From assembly GCA_947498845.1 (NCBI GenBank), contig CANMLX010000004.1:1-64000 (forward strand): a stretch of DNA of 64,000 nt. The letters are read 5' to 3'. The translations under genes were made by a program, and so were the position numbers. Shown here piece by piece: positions 19,001-27,230 of this stretch. Below the pieces are notes generated by a model. It did not search any database and was not told the DNA's origin. It saw nothing but the letters and a program-made list of their open reading frames with translations. Each line of letters begins with the position of its first letter. Position 1 is the first letter of the stretch. The stretch is from an uncultured Flavobacteriaceae bacterium. Lineage in GTDB: Bacteria; Bacteroidota; Bacteroidia; Flavobacteriales; Flavobacteriaceae.

Positions 19001-19402
19001 ATTAAATCCTTTAATTGGGTTTATTTTTGTGATAGCACTTATATCTTCAAATACTAAATCTCCTTTATTTTTATATAATTTACTTTCACCGGTATTACTT
19101 ACAAAAAACAGATCGTTAAAGCCATCATTATTAAAATCTCCAGACGCTACGCCTGCACCAATATAACTATACATATATTGGTAATAATTAAAGTCTAAAT
19201 CTTCTATAAGATTATTTTGAAAAGCAATATTAGTTTCATTCTCCTTTAGCTTTGTAAATAATTTAGGAGAAGCTTCTTCTTCTGTTTTTTGTTCTTCTTT
19301 CTTTGGAGAATTAACAGACTCTTTACAAGACTTTAATACGTTTAACACATAGAAAGAGGTTATGACAACAAGAATAAATTTGAAATACTTGAAAAGTTGC
19401 AT
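16055..19402 (-). CDS. VCBS/FG-GAP repeat lipoprotein with ASPIC-UnbV domain (CRTAC1-like)
   Basis: A 1115-residue surface or periplasmic lipoprotein. The signal ends in the lipobox VLKSC, placing the lipidated cysteine near residue 26. Two long blocks of VCBS/FG-GAP repeats follow (about 75-540 and 660-1100), full of Ca2+-binding loops such as DFNNDGFNDLFFVSN and DLDLDGYEDVYITNG, so beta-propeller folds are expected. Between them, residues about 550-630 form an ASPIC/UnbV domain (VNSRGFLSATSNTIHFG, VKWLDGRQQKIE). It lies directly downstream of susD in the same direction, so it may be the accessory surface lipoprotein of that uptake system, though a 480-bp gap with a terminator-like hairpin separates them. 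Its ligand is unknown. Confidence 0.88.
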   Translation of the reverse strand: MQLFKYFKFILVVITSFYVLNVLKSCKESVNSPKKEEQKTEEEASPKLFTKLKENETNIAFQNNLIEDLDFNYYQYMYSYIGAGVASGDFNNDGFNDLFFVSNTGESKLYKNKGDLVFEDISAITKINPIKGFNTGVTVVDINQDGLLDIYLVRGGLDKSNKGFENLLYVNQGDFKFLEQAEAYGINDSNRGIQATFFDMDNDNDLDLFISNTPDIDGKTKEIIDIDKKQNDPNSQKLLGNDKLYKNLGNGKFKDVSIGSGIHYDIGFGLNPQVGDLNNDGFLDIYVCNDFKVPDFVYVNNGNGTFTDKRNLWFKHMSHNSMGSDIADFNNDGMLDVITLDMNPEDYVRSKTTMAMTSIPKFEEMVKNNYHYQYMHNMLQINNGNESFSDIGNMSGLANTDWSWAVLAADLDLDGYEDVYITNGVFRDVIDQDVTRQILKTLRAKGKKPTKKDFLKYTQLFPQQKLKNYFYRNNGDLTFEDATEKWTNIEPTFSNGAIYVDLDNDGDLEIVTNNINETATILKNNAVEQGLGGFITFKFNGPKQNKNGLGVKITLETKSGLKLTRQLVNSRGFLSATSNTIHFGVPKKDEISSVLVKWLDGRQQKIENVAINSKVTINYTDGLKEKVNTKLASKDLFKPEVFPYRHEDLYHNDYKLQLLLPYKYSHLGPAIATSDVNNDGFEDVFVGGAFKNNPHLLLGNKSGRLTEKTSKILLDDGRFEDISATFFDVDNDGDKDLYVGSGSYEFSPTSRGNQDRLYINDGKGNFTKSENMLPVFTVVSTVVEAADYDNDGDQDLFVGGGVLPGKYPQSGGSYILENNQGKFSIVNKKVKLPKLGLIKDAVWKDIDANGTLDLIVTGEWIGIEVLLNKNGSFEKSDVYASLSETKGWWNKLLVEDIDNDGDLDIIAGNLGLNMKFHASREKPFHVYAKDFDFNGVQDIVLAKDYKGKQVPVRGRTCTAQQMPHIAQKVKTFQEFANLGVDGILGKGIDSALHYEVNEFRSGIFLNKGGDFEFKPFTKEVQASLINSIIYEDFDYDGKKDLLLAGNNYQFEVETTRSDAGIGLFLKGDGEGHFNFIPNKLTGFYTKGDVRCLVSLSQQNKVIVAVNNGKHLAFSY

Positions 19403-19528
19403 AATTAAATCGTGGGTTTCTTTTCCATTTATAAGTATTGAGCTAAAAATATAGAAAATTCATTATAATACCATTTACAGACAAAAATTTCGTAGATAAT
19501 GACATTCTTTTTCTACTTTATTTTTGTT

Positions 19529-19769
19529 ATAATACCAATTCTCAAATGAATTTACTGAGTTAAAAAGTTTTCATCATTAAACTAAATGAGTTTATTTCTA
19601 TAAAAACGTGTAATTCAATTACATTTCGACTGCGCTCAATGTGACAAATTATACAAATTGAGCTTAACTTAATGACATTGAGCTAGGGCTATTCTTGAAT
19701 TTTACGCCTCAATTAAGCGAAAAATCGATACAATTATTTATACCAAATCTTATCCATAAATGGTATAAT
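19529..19769. repeat. Degenerate MITE-like element with ATACCA ends (copy B) in the susD-VCBS gap
   Basis: The 480-bp gap 19403-19882 holds no gene. Its core is bounded by ATAATACCAATT at 19529 and the inverse of ATTATACCATTT at 19769; the left end continues CTCAAATGAATTTAC as in copy A. Inside is TTTCGACTGCGCTCAATGTGAC, a sequence of the dispersed type common between flavobacterial genes (quoted here in pieces: TTTCGACTGCG, CTCAATGTGAC). Inverted-repeat support is limited to about 12 bp, so this is a degenerate copy. Confidence 0.4.
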
Positions 19770-19808
19770 ATAAAACTGCCTAGCTAATAATGTATTATAA
19801 TAAAATAA

Positions 19809-19836
19809 CGGCAAATCACAATTAAGTTCTTTGCCG
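19809..19836 (-). terminator. Terminator-like hairpin after susD
   Basis: On the minus strand CGGCAAA pairs with TTTGCCG and is followed by TTATTTTATT. It is 47 bp past the susD stop. It would limit read-through into the VCBS lipoprotein gene. Confidence 0.55.
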
Positions 19837-19882
19837 CTACAAAAGTATAATGAATGAAATTAAACTTTAATAATTAAATTTG

Positions 19883-21463
19883 TTAGTCATCAACAAAATC
19901 TGGGTTTTCTGTTAAAATTGCTGGAGGGATTTTAGAAAAATAATTGGCATTACTTAAATCTCCAGTAGCTGGATTGTGTAATGGTAATAGTTCATTTGCA
20001 CTATTTCTGGAAACCTGTGGCGTTCTTGCTGGAGTGGCTAGTGCTTCTGCTACTAATTCTAAACGTACTAAATCGTACCATCTAAGCCATTCTCCTGCCA
20101 ATTCCCATTTACGTTCAGTCACTACTAAATCCGCTAGATCACCTGATGTTACATCTACAGATCCATTTGGAGTACCAAATGGTAACCCTGCTGCCCTACG
20201 ACGTACTTGGTTTAAAGCCTCCCAAGATAAATCGTTAATTTGTCCTGCTCTTGCAGACGCTTCAGCATACATTAACAACACATCTGCATAACGAATCCAA
20301 AAATCACTACGTTCGGTTGAAAAAGCTCCAAATGCTAAATCACCTTCTGGTCCAGCTACCTTAGCATACACAGGACTTGCTTGACTTGCAAGATTTTCCC
20401 AATCTATTTCTGTTCTAAAAGTTCCTTCTTTTCTAGATCCTTCAGGAAAATCTTCAAAGAAACGAATTTCGGCAAATGTTTCATCCCAACCATTAAACGG
20501 AGGACCTGCAGGGAAACCGGCCTGTCCATATTTACGGTTATCTCTACCTGAAGCCTTATCATAAGCGAACAAGAAGCAACTTTCTTTATTTATCTTATTA
20601 GCTTCTAGCCATAGGTCTTCAAAATTTTCCATTAAATCAAAACCATGTGCAGCTTTATTTTCAATAACTAAACGTGCTTGTTCGGCGGCGGCGGCATATT
20701 TACTTTCGTCTTTCATTGGGAAACCAGCCCAATCCATGTAAACTCTTGCTAAAAGTGCTCTTGCAGATCCCTTATTAGGTCTTTGAGCACCAACAGGCAC
20801 ACTCTCTTGAAGATCTGGTAAGTTTTCTATTGCCGTTAATAAATCCTGTTCTATTTGCTCGTATACTTCAAGAGGACCACTCAACACAGTAGCAGGAGAA
20901 TCTTGTGTTTTTGTAAGTGCTGCTTTTCCAAAAATTCTTAATGTTTGGTGGAATGACACCGATCTTAAAAACAATAATTCTCCGTAAAGCTCATTAGTTT
21001 TGTTTATACTATCTTGCGCTTCTTGAGTTAATGAACTTATATCATCTGGTACAGTCGATAGAAAGCCTTCGGCAAATTGTGTACCCAAGCCAATGCTCGA
21101 TAGAATAACATTAGTATCTCTCCAATACTTTTCGTTTCTAGGGTTAGCAGGAACTAATTCTCGAACATCAAATTGTCTAAATTCTTCTTTACCGCCACCA
21201 GCACTGGTTGTTATATCATCTCCTCCCCAAGCTTGAACATTATAGCCGTTTAAAAATAACATTGGCCAAAAATCACTATAGGCTAAAAGCGTAAAAGCTT
21301 CTAGTGTCTCAACTGAAAAATCAGAGCCAAGTGTTTCACCTATTATTGATTCGTCTTTTAAATCGGATAACTCTTCAATATCTACACAATTTGTTAAACA
21401 TAGTAAACTGACAAATACTCCCAAATACCAGCAACTCTTAATTTTATTTTTAATTCTTATCAT
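19883..21463 (-). CDS. RagB/SusD-family nutrient-uptake outer membrane lipoprotein
   Basis: A 526-residue SusD-like lipoprotein, the lid that binds ligand and delivers it to the SusC channel. The signal ends LLCLTNC, placing the lipidated cysteine near residue 26. The N-terminal SusD-like region contains TPR-like helices (YGELLFLRSVSFHQTLRIFG; GSARALLARVYMDWAG), and the C-terminal RagB/SusD domain includes ERSDFWIRYADVLLMYAEASARAG and VVTERKWELAGEWLRWYDLVRL. It follows susC by 17 bp on the same strand, the standard tandem. The substrate (glycan, peptide or other) cannot be inferred, because no glycoside hydrolase or polysaccharide lyase is in the window. Confidence 0.95.
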   Translation of the reverse strand: MIRIKNKIKSCWYLGVFVSLLCLTNCVDIEELSDLKDESIIGETLGSDFSVETLEAFTLLAYSDFWPMLFLNGYNVQAWGGDDITTSAGGGKEEFRQFDVRELVPANPRNEKYWRDTNVILSSIGLGTQFAEGFLSTVPDDISSLTQEAQDSINKTNELYGELLFLRSVSFHQTLRIFGKAALTKTQDSPATVLSGPLEVYEQIEQDLLTAIENLPDLQESVPVGAQRPNKGSARALLARVYMDWAGFPMKDESKYAAAAEQARLVIENKAAHGFDLMENFEDLWLEANKINKESCFLFAYDKASGRDNRKYGQAGFPAGPPFNGWDETFAEIRFFEDFPEGSRKEGTFRTEIDWENLASQASPVYAKVAGPEGDLAFGAFSTERSDFWIRYADVLLMYAEASARAGQINDLSWEALNQVRRRAAGLPFGTPNGSVDVTSGDLADLVVTERKWELAGEWLRWYDLVRLELVAEALATPARTPQVSRNSANELLPLHNPATGDLSNANYFSKIPPAILTENPDFVDD

Positions 21464-21480
21464 AATCTTAATTTTTATTT

Positions 21481-24400
21481 TTAAAACCCTACTTTAACAC
21501 CAAATGTATACGTTCTTGGATTTGGAATAGCTCCAGAATCTATACCAGCACTTACATCTGGATTAGGAGCACCCTGAGTTGACTGACTTGATGATATTTC
21601 AGGGTCATAACCACTATAGTCCGTAATTAAAAATAGATTTTGACCACTACCATATACTTTTATATAATCGATACCTTTAACAGGACTATCAAAATTATAA
21701 CCTAAAGTCAAGTTACTTAATCTTATAAAGTCTCCTTTTTCCACATATCTACTAGAATTTAATCCTGAATTAGCAACAAAATCTTCATCATCTGCTTTTA
21801 AGAAAGCTCTAAAATTAGGCTCTCCACCGGCTAATGCTGCTGAAACTTGGTTAAATACCTCAAAACCATGTGATCCTTGTATGAAAAAATTAAGATTCCA
21901 ATTTTTATAGTTTAGGGTATTGTTAAAACCCCACGTAGTTGTTGGTAAACCATTGCCTATAACCTGTACTGGATCAAAAATAGCATTCCCTTGATCGTCT
22001 ACTTCTCCAGAAAATACGGTGCCATAAAATGACCCTAGTGGCTCTCCTTCTTTAATAACATTAATAATGTTTCTTAGACCAATATCCTGAAAAGTTCCTA
22101 AAATAAGATCTTGTCTATCTAATCTACTAGATATCTGCACTACTTCATTTTGTAAATACGAAAAAGCTACAAGCGTATTCCATCTAAAATCTTCAGATCT
22201 AATAATATCAGCATTAATTGCCACATCTATACCCTTATTTTCAACATCACCTGCATTCTCTGTAATAAAAGTACCTGGTACATTTTGATTAAATCTAGTC
22301 GTCACTAATAAATCTTTTGTTTTCTTTTGATATAGATCAACAGTAAGATTAACTCTACTATTAAATAAACCTAAGTCCAGACCTATATTAGCTTGCTCTG
22401 TAATTTCCCAAGTTAAATCAGGATTACCCACAGTTGTTCTTTTAGGGATTTCTACTGTTCCTCCAGTAGATAGAGGTATAACATTTATAGTGAAGGCATC
22501 TTCGAAAGCAGATCTAGGTGCATTTTGATTTCCTGTTTCACCCCAAGATGCTCGTAATCTAAGATCACTTATAGTATTACTATTTTGTACAAAAGCTAAT
22601 TTATTAAAATTGTATCCCAAAGAGAAACTCTTAAAAACCCCAACTCTTTCATCTGGAAAAAAAGCTGTTGTTTCATCTCTCCTTATCGATGCAGATACAG
22701 ATAAGCTTTCATCAAAGGTATATTTAACTCTTCCCAAAAAGGACTCGATAGCAGACTCTCCAAAACCAGAACCTACATCTAAGAAACGTCTGTCTCTTTC
22801 TGGAATACCATCAACACCATTACTCCCCGAAGGAATTTCATAACCTTCTTGGAACGGTAAATCAAAACGCCCAATATCTGTTATGTTTCTTACAGAGGGT
22901 GGTAAACTTCTTCTAAGAATTCTTTCTGTTGTATTTTCACTTTTTGTAAACTCATAAACACCTAGAACATCGAAATTATGTTTTTCATTAAACGTTTTGT
23001 TCCAATTTAATAAATTAGAAATTTGGTAATTTAAAAACTCATTAGAATTTATAGACCCTTGATTTGACTGATAATCAAATCCAGGACCATTCTCAATTCG
23101 TATAGACGCATTAGTTTGATTAGTAGTTGTTGCTCCAGCAATTAAAGTATATGTGAAAGAAGGTAAGAACTCATATTCAACATTAATATTTGCATTAAAT
23201 CTATTCGCTTTTCTTTCTACATCACTTCTTAAAAGGTTTGTAACAAAATAAGTATTGTCTGTATTCCCTGTTTGTGGTTTTGTTAAATTAAAACTGCCAT
23301 CTGGATTAAACAATCTAAACGTAGGGTCGAAGGTTAGTGTTCTTACTACTGGACCACCAAATACTCTATTTAACGCATTTGGATTATTATTATCGATTTC
23401 TCTATTAAAAAAGGTTCTCAAACCAATTTTTAACTTATCGTTTACTTGTGATTCGATGTTAGCTCTTAAAGAGTAACGCTCATAATCGTTTTTAATCATG
23501 ATACCTTCTAAATCTGCATAGTTTCCAGAGACGAAGTAATTAAATTTGTCGTCACCCCCGCTCACAGATAATTGATAGTTTCTACTAAAAGTATCTCTAA
23601 ACAATTCACTCTCTCTATCTGCAACTGGATTGTCTATCAAATCCTGCTCTGAAGTGTCAGGAAATAACGCAGCATTATCTGTTCTTCTAAAATGTTCAAG
23701 AGCATCTACTCGATTATCATAAGATTTTGCTAATTGCGAGAAAGTTAGAAAACTTTCAAACATCATTTTTGTTTTTCCCTTTCCTTTTTTAGTTGTCACC
23801 AAAATAACACCATTTGCTCCTCGAGATCCATATATCGCTGTAGCTGAAGCATCCTTAAGAACATTAAACGATTCAATATCGTTTGGATTAAGCGTACGTA
23901 AATCGCCTCCTATAACACCATCGATAACTACTAATGGTGAATTATTACCTGTAATAGAGTTTACCCCTCTTACCCTTATTTTCGCTGCACCACCTGGAGT
24001 ACCATTTGATCTTGCTACTGTTACACCTGCTGTTCTACCTTGTAATGCTTCTTCAACTCTAGTAACAGGTTGGTTTTCGAAACTCTTAGCTGTAACTTGA
24101 GTTACTGATTCGGTCAAGTCTGTTCTCTTAGCTTTACCGTAACCAATAACAACTACTTGATCTAATAAGGCTGCATCTTCTATTAATACTATATTAATTG
24201 TAGTTTGATTACCTACTGTAACTTCTTGTTTTTCATATCCAATGAAAGATATTTGTAAAACATCTGTTGAACTGGCTTCAATACTAAAACCACCATCAAA
24301 ATCGGTAACAACGCCTTTGTTAGTACCTTTTACAATAACATTTGCTCCAGGAATAGGAACTCCTGTTTCATCTTTTACTGCTCCTTTTATTATATTTTGA

Positions 24401-24798
24401 GCAGCATAATAATTGTTAAGAATCTCATCTTTTTGTGTTTCAGAATCAGACACCAGAATTATTTGCCTATCTAACACCTCAAAATTAATGTTGGTATTAT
24501 TAAATAAGTCTTTTAAAATTTTTAAAATTTTTGCTTTCTTATACTTAACCGATACTAACTTTTTGTAGTCGACTTCTTTGTCATTATACAAAAACTTAAA
24601 TTCAGATTTCACCTCTATGGTTTGCAAAACATCTTCAATAGTTACATTATCAAGATCTAATGTAATTTTTGTGTTTTGAGAATAAGAATTAGCGTGTATT
24701 TGAAAAAGTGATATTAAAAATATATAAATTGTTAATTTCATTTTTAAATCAAGCTTAAAAAAGGGAATATACTCCCTTAGCATAATTAGTAATTTCAT
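21481..24798 (-). CDS. SusC/RagA-family TonB-linked outer membrane transporter with STN domain
   Basis: An 1105-residue TonB-dependent outer membrane channel. After a signal sequence, residues about 45-115 form a secretin/TonB N-terminal (STN) domain, the type that talks to an inner-membrane FecR anti-sigma factor. Residues about 138-220 form the carboxypeptidase-D-like domain (GAVKDETGVPIPGANVIVKG), about 225-340 the plug (VVIGYGKAKRTDLTESV; DASATAIYGSRGANGVILVTTKKG), and the rest the 22-strand barrel ending in a C-terminal Phe. The STN domain and the upstream fecR and sigma genes indicate cell-surface signalling control. A strong hairpin lies in the leader. Confidence 0.95.
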   Translation of the reverse strand: MKLLIMLREYIPFFKLDLKMKLTIYIFLISLFQIHANSYSQNTKITLDLDNVTIEDVLQTIEVKSEFKFLYNDKEVDYKKLVSVKYKKAKILKILKDLFNNTNINFEVLDRQIILVSDSETQKDEILNNYYAAQNIIKGAVKDETGVPIPGANVIVKGTNKGVVTDFDGGFSIEASSTDVLQISFIGYEKQEVTVGNQTTINIVLIEDAALLDQVVVIGYGKAKRTDLTESVTQVTAKSFENQPVTRVEEALQGRTAGVTVARSNGTPGGAAKIRVRGVNSITGNNSPLVVIDGVIGGDLRTLNPNDIESFNVLKDASATAIYGSRGANGVILVTTKKGKGKTKMMFESFLTFSQLAKSYDNRVDALEHFRRTDNAALFPDTSEQDLIDNPVADRESELFRDTFSRNYQLSVSGGDDKFNYFVSGNYADLEGIMIKNDYERYSLRANIESQVNDKLKIGLRTFFNREIDNNNPNALNRVFGGPVVRTLTFDPTFRLFNPDGSFNLTKPQTGNTDNTYFVTNLLRSDVERKANRFNANINVEYEFLPSFTYTLIAGATTTNQTNASIRIENGPGFDYQSNQGSINSNEFLNYQISNLLNWNKTFNEKHNFDVLGVYEFTKSENTTERILRRSLPPSVRNITDIGRFDLPFQEGYEIPSGSNGVDGIPERDRRFLDVGSGFGESAIESFLGRVKYTFDESLSVSASIRRDETTAFFPDERVGVFKSFSLGYNFNKLAFVQNSNTISDLRLRASWGETGNQNAPRSAFEDAFTINVIPLSTGGTVEIPKRTTVGNPDLTWEITEQANIGLDLGLFNSRVNLTVDLYQKKTKDLLVTTRFNQNVPGTFITENAGDVENKGIDVAINADIIRSEDFRWNTLVAFSYLQNEVVQISSRLDRQDLILGTFQDIGLRNIINVIKEGEPLGSFYGTVFSGEVDDQGNAIFDPVQVIGNGLPTTTWGFNNTLNYKNWNLNFFIQGSHGFEVFNQVSAALAGGEPNFRAFLKADDEDFVANSGLNSSRYVEKGDFIRLSNLTLGYNFDSPVKGIDYIKVYGSGQNLFLITDYSGYDPEISSSQSTQGAPNPDVSAGIDSGAIPNPRTYTFGVKVGF

Positions 24799-24847
24799 AC
24801 TTTTGTAAAGAGTTTAGTGGTTAATTTCATTTTAAATCGCTATGTAT

Positions 24848-24877
24848 AATCGGGAAATGTTGCAGCATTTTCCGATT
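24848..24877 (-). promoter_or_regulatory. Stem-loop in the fecR-susC gap
   Basis: A 12-bp stem (AATCGGGAAATG with CATTTTCCGATT, one G-U-type mismatch) and a 6-base loop lie 50 bp before the susC start. On the minus strand it is not followed by T residues, so it is not a normal terminator for fecR transcripts. On the plus strand it is followed by TTTTTT and could stop antisense transcription. It may be a leader structure of susC mRNA. Confidence 0.5.
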
Positions 24878-24958
24878 TTTTATTTCAGTGATTTTTTTTA
24901 GTATTTAAATTTTGTGTTTCTTCATAGATATTATTAATTTAAAATTGTTGTTAGTTAA

Positions 24959-26134
24959 TTAGTTAATCGTTATATTTTTTCCTTCTGTTACAAATTCAAA
25001 CTTATAGTTCTTACTAAAAGAGTTCAAAACCTGATCTATAGATTCTGTATCAAAACTAGCAGTGAACTTTTCCTTTGCTAATTTGTTATTGTTATTAGTT
25101 ATTGAGACGTTATAATGTCTTTCTAATTTCTTAAGAATATTAGCAAATACCATATGTTGAAACACTATATCTCCATTAACCCAAGCTGTATGTATAGAGG
25201 TATCTACTTTATCAACTTTCGTTTCATGCTCTTCCAACTTGCTTATTATGGCTCGTTCTCCAGGATATAGTTTAGTATTTAGTTTCTTTTTTGATTGCAA
25301 TTGTACCAAACCTTCGACTAAAACAGTACTAACTATTTCATCTTCTGGATAAGCCATTACATTAAACTTAGTACCTAGAACACGAACATCTACATGCTTA
25401 GTTTTAACTATAAAAGGGTGTTTTTTATCTTTACTAACATCAAAAAGTGCTTCACCTACCAAAGAAACTACTCTCTTGCCACCTTCAATAAAATTATCAG
25501 GATACTGCAAAATACTTCCAGAATTAAGATGCACTTTAGTTCCGTCTGGTAATATAATTTGAAAAACTCGACCATATGGCACCTTTAATTGATTTAATGC
25601 TAAACTTTTAAATCCTTTTTCTTTTTTCCTTCTTGAATAATCTAATACTTCACCTTTTTTAATTCCAATAATATTGCCCTTGGAATCATAAATAGATGCT
25701 GTGTCTTCTGTAAGAATTATTTCTTCATTGCCTTTTCCTAGTTCTAATGTAATAACTTCGTTTTTAAATGATATATTATTTTCATCTAAGAGATTATTAT
25801 CATTACTAACGTAATAATTAAAACCTAAACCTAGCATCATCAAAATAGCCACAGTTGCAGCGGTATTATATACTGTTTTAAAAACTCGTGATCTCTTGTG
25901 TGTTTGGGTCATAGCTTTTATGGTCGCCCAATCATTATCTTTTGTTTTATTAATGGTTTTTATTTTTCTATCTCTTTCTTTTTTAATTTTTGGGTCAGAT
26001 AATTCTTTAATAATATAAGTAGCATTTTCTTCATCAAAACTATTGGATAAGTAAGAGGTATCTATGCGCTCGTCTTTTATTATACTTGAAGCTAGCTTTT
26101 TAGATAGTTGAATTATTTTTTTTATAGTTTGCAT
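24959..26134 (-). CDS. FecR-family anti-sigma factor (DUF4974 C-terminus)
   Basis: A 391-residue single-pass inner membrane protein. The N-terminal cytoplasmic part (1 to about 85) should bind the ECF sigma factor. One transmembrane helix follows (about 88-108, TAATVAILMMLGLGFNYYV). The periplasmic FecR domain spans about 180-275 (VPYGRVFQIILPDGTKVHLN; GEALFDVSKDKKHPFIVKT), and the C-terminal DUF4974/STN-like domain about 315-390 (MVFANILKKLERHYNVSI). It would transmit ligand occupancy from the SusC STN domain to the sigma factor. It sits between the sigma gene and susC on the same strand. The assignment is firm; the signal is unknown. Confidence 0.94.
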   Translation of the reverse strand: MQTIKKIIQLSKKLASSIIKDERIDTSYLSNSFDEENATYIIKELSDPKIKKERDRKIKTINKTKDNDWATIKAMTQTHKRSRVFKTVYNTAATVAILMMLGLGFNYYVSNDNNLLDENNISFKNEVITLELGKGNEEIILTEDTASIYDSKGNIIGIKKGEVLDYSRRKKEKGFKSLALNQLKVPYGRVFQIILPDGTKVHLNSGSILQYPDNFIEGGKRVVSLVGEALFDVSKDKKHPFIVKTKHVDVRVLGTKFNVMAYPEDEIVSTVLVEGLVQLQSKKKLNTKLYPGERAIISKLEEHETKVDKVDTSIHTAWVNGDIVFQHMVFANILKKLERHYNVSITNNNNKLAKEKFTASFDTESIDQVLNSFSKNYKFEFVTEGKNITIN

Positions 26135-26405
26135 TAAGAATATTTAAAAGACATGTAACGACTCTTAAACGAAAAACTATGACTCCAGGGTGAAAAAAAA
26201 GTTAATTATTTTTTAAAAAACAGTTAAAACTCGATTTTATTAACTCGAATATGAATATAATATACTTACTTTTAACTCATATTATCCAACAAAACATCTA
26301 TCATAGCTCTCAATTACTCCAAAAGCTTACCCTTTGTAGTATTTAATTGCACTCGAAACCTTCATAACAAAGTTCTATTGCATAAAACAGGGTTTAAGCC
26401 GCTCA

Positions 26406-26966
26406 TCAAAATTTCAAAAAAACCAAAAAAGAAATAACAAAAAAGTAAGCACCTTTTAATAAGGGACGCAATTTTTGATAGGCGATTCGTTTTTGAGTTT
26501 TAACGGTATTAAGTGAAATAGATAATTCTTCAGAAATTTGCTTGTTCCCAAGTCCTTTGAGACTTAAGCGAATAATCCCTTTACATTTATAAGGAAGTGT
26601 GTTTATAGCTATATTAACAATCCTGGAGGTTTCTTCAGTAATCATTTGCTTTTCAAAATAAACTTCAGTGTCTAAAATAGACATAGATTCTATTTCCAAC
26701 TTAGATCTAAGTTTATATTCCTTACTTTTAAGTAAATCTAAAGATTTGTTACGAACAGCTGTGTACAAAAACGCTTTTAAATGATCATTATCCTTAAAAC
26801 TAATTTGATCTTTCCATACTTTAATAAATACTTCCTGAACAACATCCTTACATAACTCCTCGTTATTTATATATTTATTTGAGAATAAGCAGAGCGATGT
26901 GTAAAAGGTATCAAATATCCCCTTATACATATCTTGAGTTAGTTTTTTGTTATCAATTAATTTCAA
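26406..26966 (-). CDS. RNA polymerase ECF-type sigma-70 factor (Bacteroides expansion family type)
   Basis: A 186-residue extracytoplasmic-function sigma factor. Region 2 is recognisable around residues 20-90 (CKDVVQEVFIKVWKD; HLKAFLYTAVRNKSLDLLKS), and region 4 around 125-170 (YKCKGIIRLSLKGLGNKQ; ISLNTVKTQKRIAYQKLRPL). A short hydrophobic tail (YFFVISFLVFLKF) ends the protein, as in many sigma factors paired with SusCD loci. It heads the minus-strand series sigma, fecR, susC, susD and VCBS lipoprotein, so it probably drives that locus when released by FecR. The 271 bp between it and fecR contains no gene. Confidence 0.93.
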   Translation of the reverse strand: MKLIDNKKLTQDMYKGIFDTFYTSLCLFSNKYINNEELCKDVVQEVFIKVWKDQISFKDNDHLKAFLYTAVRNKSLDLLKSKEYKLRSKLEIESMSILDTEVYFEKQMITEETSRIVNIAINTLPYKCKGIIRLSLKGLGNKQISEELSISLNTVKTQKRIAYQKLRPLLKGAYFFVISFLVFLKF

Positions 26967-27230
26967 AATACAACATGTTGTATGAACTAAATAGATTTAG
27001 TTAGTTTAGTTGGAGCTAATGTAATTTTATTCATACACACTAATTTCAAAAATACTAAAATAGTATTAATTTAATGCATTAATTATCTAAAATGTAATTT
27101 TTACAAATTATTTTTAGCAAATTACCAAAGCAATAAATAAGTTAAAGACACGGCTATTTTCCTCAGAACATTTGTACAAAAAAGATCTATTTCAATCGAG
27201 TAATTTAATGTTAGAATATTGGTATAGCAA

